A DNA stretch of 64,000 nucleotides from the NCBI RefSeq assembly GCF_017744435.1, contig NZ_JAGIBG010000006.1, positions 62,001 through 126,000 of the forward strand. Reading direction: 5' to 3'. The stretch's first letter is position 1, and the number at the start of each line of letters is the position of its first letter. The stretch is from Pseudomonas sp. Lineage in GTDB: Bacteria; Pseudomonadota; Gammaproteobacteria; Pseudomonadales; Pseudomonadaceae. Made by a program: the position numbers and the translations under genes. This document shows positions 37,369 to 45,721 of the stretch, piece by piece. The notes beneath the pieces were generated by a model. The model was given only the letters and a program-made list of their open reading frames with translations. It was not told the DNA's origin and searched no databases.

Positions 37369-37851
37369 TCAGTTCAGGGCTTTCTCGATGGCCTGCACCA
37401 CCGCTGGATCGTCCGGTGCGGTACGCGGGGCGAAGCGCGCCAGCACCCGGCCGTCCTTGCCCACCAGGAACTTCTCGAAGTTCCAGGTGATGTCGCCAGG
37501 GAATTCCGCCCCCTCGCCCGCCAGCAGACGGTACAGCTGGTGACGCTCATGGCCATTGACCTCCAGCTTGGCCCCCAGCGGGAAGCTGACGCCATAGTTG
37601 AGGCGGCAGAACTCCTGGATTTCCTTCTCGCTGCCAGGCTCCTGGCCGGCAAACTGATTGCAGGGCAGGCCCAGCACATTGAAGCCCTTGCCCTTGAATT
37701 GCTGATGGAGCTTTTCCAGCGAAGCGTATTGCGGCGTCAGGCCACACTTGGAGGCGACATTGACCACCAGCACCACCTGGCCCTTGAACGGTGCCAGGGG
37801 CAGGTCCTCGCCGTTCAGCGCCTTCAACGTCAGGTCGTGAAATGCACTCAT
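37369..37851 (-). CDS. Glutathione peroxidase (thioredoxin-type, Cys)
   Basis: This 160-residue peroxidase has catalytic Cys36 in VNVASKCGLTPQY, the second motif LGLPCNQFAGQEPGSE with a probable resolving Cys, and the tryptophan in ITWNFEKFL. It uses Cys rather than selenocysteine, like most bacterial members, and probably takes electrons from thioredoxin. It reduces hydroperoxides in the cytosol. ATG 37851. The region upstream holds the slyD terminator and then slyD on the same strand, so a separate promoter is expected. Confidence 0.92.
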   Translation of the reverse strand: MSAFHDLTLKALNGEDLPLAPFKGQVVLVVNVASKCGLTPQYASLEKLHQQFKGKGFNVLGLPCNQFAGQEPGSEKEIQEFCRLNYGVSFPLGAKLEVNGHERHQLYRLLAGEGAEFPGDITWNFEKFLVGKDGRVLARFAPRTAPDDPAVVQAIEKALN

Positions 37852-37904
37852 GATGAATCCCCTCTCAGGTTCCCGGTTGCCGCAGGGGGCAAATTGCGCC
37901 CACT

Positions 37905-37968
37905 AAAAAGGCGCTCTTCCAAGCCGCGCACCTCCCGCTGGGGAGGCATGCCGGCTTGTCCGAGCGCC
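37905..37968 (-). terminator. Long rho-independent terminator downstream of slyD
   Basis: Three stacked stems with symmetric internal loops: GGCGCTC/GAGCGCC outermost, AAGCCG/CGGCTT, and CCTCCC/GGGAGG capped by GCTG. On the minus strand the structure is followed by TTTTT. It lies 30 nt past slyD. Confidence 0.85.
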
Positions 37969-37997
37969 TGGCGACTTTCTGAGCTTAGCGCAGAAAA

Positions 37998-38483
37998 TCA
38001 GTGGTGATGGCCACCTTCACCGTGGATGTGACGGTGAGCGATTTCTTCTTCGCTGGCGTCACGCACGTCGATAACCTTGACCTTGAAGTTCAGGCGCTGG
38101 CCAGCCAGTGGGTGGTTGCCGTCGACGGTGATGTCGTCGCCGTCGATGTCGCGGATGGTGACGATCTGCATCTGGCCGTCCGGCGCCGAAGCGTGGAACT
38201 GCATGCCGACTTCCAGTTGGTCGACGCCTTCGAACAGGCTGCGGTTCAGGGTGCTGACCAGCTCGGCCAGGTATTCGCCGTAGGCGTCTTCCGGCTCGAT
38301 GGCAACTTCCAGCTCGTCACCGGCTTGCTTGCCTTCCAGGGCTTTTTCCAGGCCCGGGATGATGTTGGCGGCACCGTGCAGGTAAACCAGCGGCGCACCG
38401 CCGGCGGAGCTGTCGATGGTCTCCCCGGCGTCGTTGGTCAGGGTATAGTCGATGGAGACAGCCTTGTTGGCGGCGATCAGCAT
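37998..38483 (-). CDS. slyD: FKBP-type peptidyl-prolyl isomerase SlyD
   Basis: This 161-residue SlyD has an FKBP domain interrupted by an insert-in-flap chaperone domain (AYGEYLAELVSTLNRSLFEG) and ends in a histidine-rich tail (HRHIHGEGGHHH) that can bind nickel or other metals. It acts as cytosolic isomerase, chaperone and metal donor. The start ATG 38483 gives MLIAANKAVSIDYTLT. The long upstream open frame is in the opposite gene and is spurious. The start codon overlaps that of the divergent DUF3565 gene (CATG), an unusual arrangement. It ends at a strong terminator. Confidence 0.94.
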   Translation of the reverse strand: MLIAANKAVSIDYTLTNDAGETIDSSAGGAPLVYLHGAANIIPGLEKALEGKQAGDELEVAIEPEDAYGEYLAELVSTLNRSLFEGVDQLEVGMQFHASAPDGQMQIVTIRDIDGDDITVDGNHPLAGQRLNFKVKVIDVRDASEEEIAHRHIHGEGGHHH

Positions 38484-38784
38484 GGGGCAAGACCTTTTGC
38501 AAAAGTATGTAGAACTGACAAGTGTAACCAAGGCATCGCCTGAATGCGACCGCAGCGCGGACGAGGGGCGACCCATCAGTCGGATCACCGGCTTCCACCA
38601 GGACGAAGAAGGCCACTGGGTGGTCGAGCTGTCCTGCGGCCACACCCAGCACCTGCGCCATCAGCCGCCATGGCAGGCACGCCCGTGGGTGCTCGACGCC
38701 GACCAGCGCGCCGAGCGCATCGGCCAGCCATTCGCTTGCGGCTGGTGCGCACAAGGGGCCGATAGCGCTACCCTTGGCCGTTGA
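38482..38784 (+). CDS. DUF3565-family protein
   Basis: This 100-residue protein has the DUF3565 signature: a GFHQDEEGHWVVELSCGHTQ motif, then HLRHQPPWQARPWVL and a C-terminal CGWCAQG. Cysteines and histidines suggest a small zinc-binding fold. The function is unknown. ATG 38482 gives the family-like start MGQDLLQKY but overlaps the slyD start codon and has no good ribosome site. TTG at 38497 is another option. It is followed 31 nt later by pta, so the two are probably co-transcribed. Confidence 0.8.
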   Translation: MGQDLLQKYVELTSVTKASPECDRSADEGRPISRITGFHQDEEGHWVVELSCGHTQHLRHQPPWQARPWVLDADQRAERIGQPFACGWCAQGADSATLGR

Positions 38785-38815
38785 TTCCTTGCACCGCTTA
38801 TTTCGAGAAGCACGC

Positions 38816-40903
38816 ATGCAGACATTTTTCATTGCGCCGACCGACTTTGGTGTCGGCCTGACCTCCATCAGCCTGGGCCTGGTCCGCACCCTGGAACGCG
38901 CCGGGCTCAAGGTCGGTTTCTTCAAGCCGATCGCCCAGCCTCACCCCGGCGACACCGGCCCGGAGCGCTCCACCGAACTGGTCGCCCGCACCCACGGCAT
39001 CAAGCCACCGGTGCCACTGAGCCTGGCCCATGTCGAGCGCATGCTTGGCGATGGCCAGCTGGACGAGTTGCTCGAAGAAATCATCCGCCTGTACCAGCAA
39101 GCCTGCGTCGGTAATGACGTGGTGGTGGTCGAGGGCATGGTGCCGACCCGCCACGCCAGCTACGCCGCACGGGTCAACCTGCACCTGGCCAAGAGCCTGG
39201 ATGCCGAAGTGATCCTGGTCTCCGCCCCGGAAAACGAAGTGCTCAGCGAGCTGTCCGGCCGGGTCGAACTGCAGGCTCAACTGTTCGGCGGGCCACGCGA
39301 CCCGAAAGTGCTGGGGGTGATCCTCAACAAGGTGCGCACCGACGAGAGCATGGCCGACTTCGCCACCCGCCTGCGCGAACACTCGCCACTGCTACGCGGC
39401 AACGACTTCCGCCTGCTCGGCTGCATTCCCTACCAGCCCGAGCTGAACGCCCCACGCACCCGCGACGTGGCCGAGCTGCTCGGTGCCCAGGTGCTCAACG
39501 CCGGCGACTACGAGCAGCGGCGGATGAACAAGATCATCATCTGTGCCCGCACCGTGGCCAATACCGTACCGCTGCTGACGCCGGGGACCCTGGTGGTGAC
39601 CCCGGGCGATCGCGACGACATCATCCTGGCCGTGAGCCTGGCCGCGATCAACGGCGTACCCCTGGCCGGCCTGCTGCTGACCAGCGACAGCAAACCTGAT
39701 GCACGCATTCTCGGCCTGTGCCGTGGCGCCCTACAGGCCGGCCTGCCGATTCTGTCGGTCAGCACCGGCTCCTACGACACCGCCAACCTGCTCAACTCGC
39801 TGAACCGCGAAATCCCGGTGGATGACCGTGACCGGGCCGAATTCATCACCGACTTCGTTGCCAGCCACCTGGACGCCGCCTGGCTGCACCAGCGCTGCGG
39901 CACGCCACGGGAAATGCGCCTGTCGCCAGCGGTGTTCCGTTACCAGCTGATCCAGCGGGCGCAACAGGCGAACAAGCGCATCGTCCTGCCCGAAGGCGCC
40001 GAGCCGCTGCTGGTGCAGGCCGCAGCGATCTGCCAGGCGCGCGGCATCGCCCGTTGCGTGCTGCTGGCCAAGCCCGAAGCAGTCGAAGCCGTGGCCCGTG
40101 CACAGGGCATCACCCTGCCATCGGACCTGGAGATTCTAGACCCCGAACTGATTCGCGGGCGCTATGTCGAGCCAATGGTCAACCTGCGCAAGAGCAAGAA
40201 CCTCAACGCGCCAATGGCCGAGCAACAGCTGGAAGACCCGGTGGTGATCGGCACCATGATGCTGGCCTTGGACGAGGTCGATGGCCTGGTTTCGGGCCTG
40301 GTGCATTCCACCGCCAACACCATCCGCCCGGCGCTGCAACTGATCAAGACCGCGCCCGGCGCCAGCCTGGTGTCGTCGGTGTTCTTCATGCTGTTCCCCG
40401 AGCAGGTGCTGGTGTACGGCGACTGCGTGATGAACCCGCACCCGAGCGCCAGCGAACTGGCCGAAATCGCCCGGCAGAGCGCAGAGTCGGCGCAGGCCTT
40501 CGGTATCGCGCCACGGGTGGCGATGATCAGCTACTCGAGCGATTCGGCCAGTGATGAGGAAGTCGAGAAAGTGCGCGAAGCCACGCGCCTGGCACAGGCG
40601 GCGGAGCAAGGGTTGCTGATCGACGGGCCGCTGCAGTACGACGCCGCTGCCAATCCGCAAGTCGCTCGCCAGCTGGCCCCTGAGAGCCAGGTCGCCGGGC
40701 GGGCGACGGTGTTCGTATTCCCCGACCTGAACACCGGCAACACCACCCACAAGGCGGTGCAGCGCAGCGCTGACGGAGTCAGCCTGGGGCCGATGCTGCA
40801 GGGGTTGCGCAAGCCGGTGAACGACTTGCCACGCGGGGCGCAGGTGGACGATATCGTCCATACCATCGCCCTGACGGCGATTCAGGCCAGCAGCATCCGC
40901 TGA
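38816..40903 (+). CDS. pta: Phosphate acetyltransferase
   Basis: This 695-residue long-form enzyme interconverts acetyl-CoA and acetyl phosphate. The N-terminal P-loop-like/BioD-like domain (QTFFIAPTDFGVGLTSISLG) is followed by a DRTGG domain and the C-terminal catalytic PTA domain (from about 370, with RIVLPEGAEPLLVQAA, NLRKSKNLNAPMAE, GLVSGLVHSTANTIRPALQ and SDSASDEEVEKVREAT). ATG 38816 gives MQTFFIAPTD. No acetate kinase gene is adjacent here. It ends at a bidirectional terminator. Confidence 0.95.
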   Translation: MQTFFIAPTDFGVGLTSISLGLVRTLERAGLKVGFFKPIAQPHPGDTGPERSTELVARTHGIKPPVPLSLAHVERMLGDGQLDELLEEIIRLYQQACVGNDVVVVEGMVPTRHASYAARVNLHLAKSLDAEVILVSAPENEVLSELSGRVELQAQLFGGPRDPKVLGVILNKVRTDESMADFATRLREHSPLLRGNDFRLLGCIPYQPELNAPRTRDVAELLGAQVLNAGDYEQRRMNKIIICARTVANTVPLLTPGTLVVTPGDRDDIILAVSLAAINGVPLAGLLLTSDSKPDARILGLCRGALQAGLPILSVSTGSYDTANLLNSLNREIPVDDRDRAEFITDFVASHLDAAWLHQRCGTPREMRLSPAVFRYQLIQRAQQANKRIVLPEGAEPLLVQAAAICQARGIARCVLLAKPEAVEAVARAQGITLPSDLEILDPELIRGRYVEPMVNLRKSKNLNAPMAEQQLEDPVVIGTMMLALDEVDGLVSGLVHSTANTIRPALQLIKTAPGASLVSSVFFMLFPEQVLVYGDCVMNPHPSASELAEIARQSAESAQAFGIAPRVAMISYSSDSASDEEVEKVREATRLAQAAEQGLLIDGPLQYDAAANPQVARQLAPESQVAGRATVFVFPDLNTGNTTHKAVQRSADGVSLGPMLQGLRKPVNDLPRGAQVDDIVHTIALTAIQASSIR

Positions 40904-40907
40904 AATG

Positions 40908-40941
40908 AAAAAGGGCAGACCGTCACCGGCCTGCCCTTTTT
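40908..40941. terminator. Bidirectional rho-independent terminator (pta / ompA-like)
   Basis: Stem AAAAAGGGCAG / CTGCCCTTTTT around a 12-nt loop, with T-runs on both strands between convergent genes. Confidence 0.9.
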
Positions 40942-40962
40942 CATTGCGCCGTGCTGAACGGC

Positions 40963-41688
40963 TTACGGGTACTGCTGAACCTGGCCTTGCTGCTGGTCAT
41001 ACTGCTGACCCGGAATAGGCTTCAGGTTGACTTCTACACGGCGGTTCTGTGCGCGGCCATTGGCGTCGGCGTTGCTGGCGATCGGCTGGTCCGGGCCCAT
41101 GCCACGTACCGTTACACGCGAAGCATCCACGCCCTGGGAGGTCAGGTAGGTGCTGACTGCCTGAGCGCGGCGCTGCGACAGGTCCATGTTGTGCTGGCGG
41201 CTGCCGGTGCTGTCGGTGAAGCCCACCACTTCGATGGTGTTCTGGTTGAACGACTTGAACGAGTTGGCCAGGTTGTTCAGCGGGTTGTAGAAGCTCGGCG
41301 AAATGTTGGCCGAGTCGGTGGCGAAGGTAATGTTGCCCGGCATGATCAGCTTGATCTGGTCGCCCTGGCGCTGAACTTCGACGCCCGTGTTGGCCATTTT
41401 CGCGCGCAGTTCGGCTTCCTGCTTGTCGGCGTAGTAGCCGTAACCAGCAGCGGCGGCACCGACGGCGGCGGCGCCGATCAGTGCGCCCTTGCCACGGTTG
41501 TTGTGGTTGATGGCGGCACCGGCGACAGCACCGGCCAGCGCGCCCAGGCCGCCGTACTTGGCAGTCTTGCTCATACCCGAGGACTCGCCCTGAGCCTGGC
41601 CTTGGCTGTCATAAGGATTCTGCCCGGCGCAGCCAGTCATCAGGGCTGCAACGGTTGCGACGATAATCAGACGACGCATGGTGAACAT
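40963..41688 (-). CDS. OmpA-family lipoprotein (YiaD-like)
   Basis: This 241-residue outer-membrane lipoprotein has a lipobox ending LMTGC after a short signal sequence, a glycine/alanine-rich zone (GGLGALAGAVAGAAINH, then GAAAVGAAAAGYGYYAD) and the C-terminal OmpA peptidoglycan-binding domain (ITFATDSANISPSF, GFTDSTGSRQHNMDLSQRRA, GPDQPIASNADANGRAQNRR). It should tether the outer membrane to the wall. ATG 41688 has AGGAG seven bases upstream, which is better than the TTG two codons earlier. The Gln-rich tail is unusual but probably harmless. Confidence 0.93.
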   Translation of the reverse strand: MFTMRRLIIVATVAALMTGCAGQNPYDSQGQAQGESSGMSKTAKYGGLGALAGAVAGAAINHNNRGKGALIGAAAVGAAAAGYGYYADKQEAELRAKMANTGVEVQRQGDQIKLIMPGNITFATDSANISPSFYNPLNNLANSFKSFNQNTIEVVGFTDSTGSRQHNMDLSQRRAQAVSTYLTSQGVDASRVTVRGMGPDQPIASNADANGRAQNRRVEVNLKPIPGQQYDQQQGQVQQYP

Positions 41689-41797
41689 GGACAAGCTCCT
41701 ACAAAAATTCGTGTGTTCGGCAGATCACAAAGGGATCTATGCCAGGCATAGATCCCTAGGATACGGAAAAATTCCATGAAAGGCTTTTCATCCAGGC

Positions 41798-42439
41798 TCA
41801 AGCCCGTACGAAGGGGTTCTCGCGCATCTCGTCGCCGAGGCGCGTATCCGGCCCGTGACCAGTGACCACGATAGCGTCTTCGTCCAGGCGATACAGCCGC
41901 TCCTTGATCGAGCGAACGATGGCGCGCTGGTCACCGCCCCACAGGTCGGTACGGCCGATGCCGCGACGGAACAGGGTGTCGCCGGCGATCAGCAGCTTGG
42001 CATCGGCGAACCAGAAACTCATCGAGCCTGGGGTGTGCCCGGGCGTGTGCAGGGCCACGCCACAACCGCAGGCGAGTTCCTCGTCATCGCCCAGCCAACG
42101 GTCTGGCGACGGCACCGGGGTATAGGGCACGCCGAACATCTGGCATTGCATTTCCAGGTTGTCCCACAGCGGCTGATCCTGCTTGTGCAGGTGCAAGGTA
42201 GCGCCGGTGAGCTCCTTGAGCTTGCCCGAAGCGAGGAAATGGTCGAAGTGCGCGTGGGTGTGGATGATGCTCACCAGCGTCAGGCCATGTGCCTGCAGGC
42301 GGGCGAGGATCTTGTCCGGATCACCGCCTGGGTCGACGACGATGGCCTTCTTGCTGACCGGGTCGCCGATCAGTGTGCAGTTGCACTGCAGGGGGCCTAC
42401 GGGGAAGGTTTCGCGGATCAGCGCTATTGAATTTTCCAT
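41798..42439 (-). CDS. Metallo-beta-lactamase-fold hydrolase (YcbL/glyoxalase II-like)
   Basis: This 213-residue MBL-fold hydrolase has the metal motif HTHAHFDH, the later His in ALHTPGHTPGS, the Asp in LLIAGDTLFRRGIGRTD and the final His in VVTGHGPDTRLGDE. It is close to the YcbL group of glyoxalase II-like thioesterases. The natural thioester is not certain. ATG 42439 is preferred over an in-frame start further out. It lies 19 nt downstream of the mazF-like stop on the same strand, but I would not call it part of the toxin operon. Confidence 0.88.
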   Translation of the reverse strand: MENSIALIRETFPVGPLQCNCTLIGDPVSKKAIVVDPGGDPDKILARLQAHGLTLVSIIHTHAHFDHFLASGKLKELTGATLHLHKQDQPLWDNLEMQCQMFGVPYTPVPSPDRWLGDDEELACGCGVALHTPGHTPGSMSFWFADAKLLIAGDTLFRRGIGRTDLWGGDQRAIVRSIKERLYRLDEDAIVVTGHGPDTRLGDEMRENPFVRA

Positions 42440-42458
42440 GAGTAAATTCAGCAATCGG

Positions 42459-42806
42459 TTATTCGAACAGGGTTTGAATGCGTGCCAAAGCATCGAGAAT
42501 TACAACTTCAGGAGCTGACTCGACACGCTTGGCACCTCTGGCGTCCAGGTCCACCGTGCGTATCTGGTTGCAGAGCAACACACCTTGCGTCAACGTGCCT
42601 GCCCCACTGAGGGTAACCGCAAAGCCCGCATGCCTGGCGAAGTCACCACCTTGAGAGATTGGCACGATGGCCGCCAAACCGGACGCGTTGAAAGCCGCAG
42701 GGGTGAGCACAAGTGCTGGGCGCCCGATACCTTGCTGTTCTCGTCCAACGGTAGGGTCCAGATTGACCCGAACAATATCGCCCCTGGCGAACTTGACCCG
42801 CTTCAC
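42459..42806 (-). CDS. mazF: MazF-family toxin endoribonuclease
   Basis: This 115-residue PemK/MazF-family toxin has VKFARGDIVRVNLDPTVGRE, RPALVLTPAAFNASG, the VPISQGG strand, and VLLCNQIRTVDLDARG with the catalytic-region residues. Such toxins cut mRNA at short specific sequences. The characterised P. putida MazF cuts at UAC as I recall, but whether this copy does so is untested. The start is a GTG at 42806, overlapping the antitoxin stop (GTGA). It is co-expressed with, and neutralised by, the upstream MazE. Confidence 0.9.
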   Translation of the reverse strand: MKRVKFARGDIVRVNLDPTVGREQQGIGRPALVLTPAAFNASGLAAIVPISQGGDFARHAGFAVTLSGAGTLTQGVLLCNQIRTVDLDARGAKRVESAPEVVILDALARIQTLFE

Positions 42807-43057
42807 ACCTCACGCCCCACTGCGCGCATTGCGTTCCACTCAGCCATATCCTCAGGTTCCGGCGCGTTCAGATCACATTGCGCCATCAATTCTTCAAGGG
42901 TGTACTTCGGCCTAGGCCTGATGGGCTTGAGGACCAGAGTCTCTCCTGCCGCATCCAGGCTCAATGTCGAGCCAACGCCAAGGCGCATCTGCTTGAGCAC
43001 AGCGGCCGGCAAGCGGATAGCCGCACTGTTGCCCCATTGCTGAATCTTGATTTGCAT
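42803..43057 (-). CDS. mazE: MazE-family antitoxin (AbrB/SpoVT-type)
   Basis: This 84-residue antitoxin has an N-terminal AbrB-like DNA-binding fold (MQIKIQQWGNSAAIRLPAAV) and a C-terminal tail rich in Glu, Asp and Met that would wrap the toxin (YTLEELMAQCDLNAPEPEDM). ATG 43057 has GGGAG upstream. Like other MazE proteins it should repress its own promoter together with the toxin. The repeats at 43072-43133 are the obvious site. The upstream region is visibly AT-richer than the flanks, so the cassette may be acquired. Confidence 0.9.
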   Translation of the reverse strand: MQIKIQQWGNSAAIRLPAAVLKQMRLGVGSTLSLDAAGETLVLKPIRPRPKYTLEELMAQCDLNAPEPEDMAEWNAMRAVGREV

Positions 43058-43071
43058 GAGTATCTCCCAAG

Positions 43072-43133
43072 GTAGATACATAGTAGAAACCCTCTTGATG
43101 ATTGCAAGTGAAATGTAGAAACCTCGTATCTAC
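43072..43133 (-). promoter_or_regulatory. mazEF promoter and operator repeats
   Basis: GTAGATAC (43072-43079) and GTATCTAC (43126-43133) form an inverted repeat, and GTAGAAACC occurs twice directly (43083, 43115). Between them on the minus strand a TTGCAA -35 (43102-43107) and TACTAT -10 (43080-43085) are 16 nt apart. This suits autoregulation by MazE or MazEF. Confidence 0.65.
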
Positions 43134-43249
43134 ACTGCCACTCAGTAGCCATCGAAAACAGAGCCGATAATACGACTAGGATTTTTCTTACTAGACCTTG
43201 GGAAACAGCCCTCAAAGCTGAACAGCACTTAACATTCGAAGCAAACTAC

Positions 43250-43942
43250 TCATGGTAAGTACAACCTGAACAATCCACCCCCAAGCGCCCCCCCATTGGC
43301 AATCTCGATTCGCCCGCGCACGCCGTTTCGCTCATGCAATGCCGCAATCCGCGCCGCGAAATACAGCCCGAGCCCGGTGCTGCCGCTCTGCGAGTCGATA
43401 CCCTGCACGTAATCCTGCTGGCGCTCGAGCATCCGCGCCGGGTAACCCGGGCCGTCGTCGTTGACGCTGATGACCAGGTGCTCGTGTTCCTCGCCGATGC
43501 TGATCAGCAGCGCATGGCCGGCATAGCGGGTGGCGTTGGTGACCACGTTGGCGATCACCGAGGCCACCAGTTCGCGGTCGAAAAAGCCCAGCGGATTGTC
43601 GGTATCGACACGCCAGGTCGCGAGGATTTCGTTGTGCTGCAGCACTTCCTGATGGGCCGCCAGCTGCGCCTCGATGAAGTCGTCCAGCTCGTGGTAGTCC
43701 GGGCATACCGGCAGCTGGTTCACCCCCAGTTTGTACAGCCCCAGCAACTGCACCAGCATGCCGTTGAGGTGACGAAACTCATGCTCGATCACGCCCTGCT
43801 CAGTACCGCTGCGCCATTCTTCAGGCAGCCGTGCCATCCACTGGTCATGTGACTGGATCAGCGCTGACAGCGAGTTCTTCAGGTCATGCACGGTGGAGGC
43901 GATCACCGTGGAAAAATCCAGCCCCTGATTATCCTGGCTCAT
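43250..43942 (-). CDS. Small cytoplasmic histidine kinase
   Basis: This 230-residue soluble kinase has no membrane segment or sensor domain. The H-box reads STVHDLKNSLSALIQSH, followed by the ATP-binding N-box (VASVIANVVTNATRYAGHA), the D-box (VNDDGPGYP) and the G-box (GSTGLGLYFAARI). It starts inside the end of the upstream receiver-TPR gene (ATGA overlap), so the two are one unit. The natural input is probably the partner protein or a protein partner rather than a small ligand. Confidence 0.88.
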   Translation of the reverse strand: MSQDNQGLDFSTVIASTVHDLKNSLSALIQSHDQWMARLPEEWRSGTEQGVIEHEFRHLNGMLVQLLGLYKLGVNQLPVCPDYHELDDFIEAQLAAHQEVLQHNEILATWRVDTDNPLGFFDRELVASVIANVVTNATRYAGHALLISIGEEHEHLVISVNDDGPGYPARMLERQQDYVQGIDSQSGSTGLGLYFAARIAALHERNGVRGRIEIANGGALGGGLFRLYLP

Positions 43943-45546
43943 GCGCCGAAGACCTTGATGTGCAATTTGCGGTAGCGGTCGTAGCGGCTGTCGCTGGCCG
44001 GGATGCCGGCCACGCGGGTCAGGCAATCGCGGCATTCCTGCTGGATCGCTGGCGGTGTCACTTCGCCGCCGATGCGCAGCAGCGCCTGCGCCGTGTTGAG
44101 CGCGATACTGATGTTCTTCGGCTGCAGTGACAGGGCCTTGCGGAACATCTGCAAGGCTTCGTTGAGTTGCCCGGCCTGGTAGCTGCGCACGCCCTGGCGG
44201 TTGAGGTCGACCGCTTCGGTGACTGCGCCCAGTACGGTCGGGTCGTCAGTCAATTTGGCCACGCTCTGCATGACCTTGGCGTCGTCGCCATAGGTTTCCA
44301 CGCACCCCTTGAGGATGCTGCCGCTGGCAGCTTCCTGGCCGAGTGCCTGCAGTTGCCTGGCCACGGTCAAGGCCGCCTCGACCGAGAAGAACTGGTCCAT
44401 CTTCTCCAGCCGCTGCATGGCCTGCTCGGTGAGCTTGGCGGCGGTCTCGGGGTCGCCCGCTTGCTGCAAGCTGGCGGCCTTCATCAGGCGGGCACGCACT
44501 TGCAGGCCCTGGTCTTCGAGATTGTCCTTGGCCACTTCGCTGAGCACGGTGTTGATCTCGACCCGGGCGCGGGCATCCAGGCCGAAGCCGGCGTTCTTGC
44601 TCATCAGCGCCTGGACCAGCCCAAGGTTGCTTTCGGCATCCTTGTAGCGCGAACTCTGGCCCTGGTTCACCGCATGACGGAAGGCCTTGGAGGCGCTTTC
44701 GAAGTCTTCGTTATCCAATGCCAACTTGCCCAGGGCGGCCTGTCGGCGCACTGCCAGGGGCGACAAGCGTACGGCTTCTTCGAGCATGCCTTGGGCACGC
44801 CTGGTTTCGCCCTGAGCGACCAGCACTTCGGCCATGCCATCGTACAGCCCGGGCATGATCGGGAATGCCTTGAGCGCCTGCTCGTAGACACCCTGGGCCT
44901 GGGCGTTCTGCCCGCGCTTGTGCATCAGGCTGCCGAGTGCCGCATACACCCAGGGTTGCGGGCGGCTGGCGAGGATGCTCTTGAGAAACTTCTCCAGCTC
45001 ATCGAAACGGTTGAGGTCACGCAGCGCGTCGGCGCGATAGCGCAGGCACAACGGCGCAAAACGCGGGTCTTTCTTGCACAGCTCGGCACACGCCGCCAGT
45101 ACTTCGGCCGGGCGACCACGGTCGAGTGCCTGCAGAATCGGCTTGAGCAGAGTCTTGCGCTGGGTCAGCTTGTCCAGGCGCTGGGCCAGGCCCACGCGGT
45201 TGAACGGCTTGGTCAGGTAGGCATCCGGCTCGTGCTCCAGGGCACTGAGAACGATCGCCTGGCTGCTCTCGGCCGTGACCATGATGAAGACACATTCATG
45301 GCTGATCAGCTTGTCGAGGATCAGGTCCTCAAGGACCTGCTGGCCGTTCTTCTTGCCGTCACCGAGGTGGAAGTCCTGGAGGATATAGTCGTAGCGCTTC
45401 TGCCCGCACATGCGCAGGGCCTGCTCACCGCTGTCTGCGGTGTCCACATCGCGCACGCCCAGTTCGCGCAGCATGGAACGGGTCGACGTGCGAAAGTCTG
45501 TGAAGTCGTCGACGATCAGAAAGCTCTTTTGCCCGTACTGCAGCAT
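43939..45546 (-). CDS. Response regulator with C-terminal TPR repeats
   Basis: This 535-residue protein has a receiver domain (SFLIVDDFTDFRTSTRSML, phosphoacceptor Asp58 in YDYILQDFHLGDGKKNG, Thr in IMVTAESS, Lys in YLTKPFNR). The rest is tetratricopeptide repeats (for example VYAALGSLMHKRGQNAQAQG, PKNISIALNTAQALL). There is no DNA-binding or enzymatic output, so it should act by protein binding. The ATG at 45546 is preferred over a GTG two codons earlier. It is paired with a soluble kinase in an overlapping two-gene operon. The partner protein is unknown. Confidence 0.87.
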   Translation of the reverse strand: MLQYGQKSFLIVDDFTDFRTSTRSMLRELGVRDVDTADSGEQALRMCGQKRYDYILQDFHLGDGKKNGQQVLEDLILDKLISHECVFIMVTAESSQAIVLSALEHEPDAYLTKPFNRVGLAQRLDKLTQRKTLLKPILQALDRGRPAEVLAACAELCKKDPRFAPLCLRYRADALRDLNRFDELEKFLKSILASRPQPWVYAALGSLMHKRGQNAQAQGVYEQALKAFPIMPGLYDGMAEVLVAQGETRRAQGMLEEAVRLSPLAVRRQAALGKLALDNEDFESASKAFRHAVNQGQSSRYKDAESNLGLVQALMSKNAGFGLDARARVEINTVLSEVAKDNLEDQGLQVRARLMKAASLQQAGDPETAAKLTEQAMQRLEKMDQFFSVEAALTVARQLQALGQEAASGSILKGCVETYGDDAKVMQSVAKLTDDPTVLGAVTEAVDLNRQGVRSYQAGQLNEALQMFRKALSLQPKNISIALNTAQALLRIGGEVTPPAIQQECRDCLTRVAGIPASDSRYDRYRKLHIKVFGA

Positions 45547-45721
45547 CAACACGACCTGTATTGGGAAGATGGGTGGATGGCGCGAGGCGATGCATACCGC
45601 CGAAACCTGTATCGGCAGCCGCTCGGGAAAGATGAGGGTGGAGAATGCAGCGCGCTCACGACATCAAGAGATAATGGCCTTGCGCCATCATTTTACCGTG
45701 ACATGCCCCTTGCGGCCAGCT

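Noticed and set aside
41798..43057. The MBL-fold hydrolase as a third member of the mazEF cassette
   Set aside because: It follows mazF by only 19 nt, but its closest similarity is to housekeeping YcbL/glyoxalase II enzymes and composition matches the chromosome. Cotranscription is possible without shared function.
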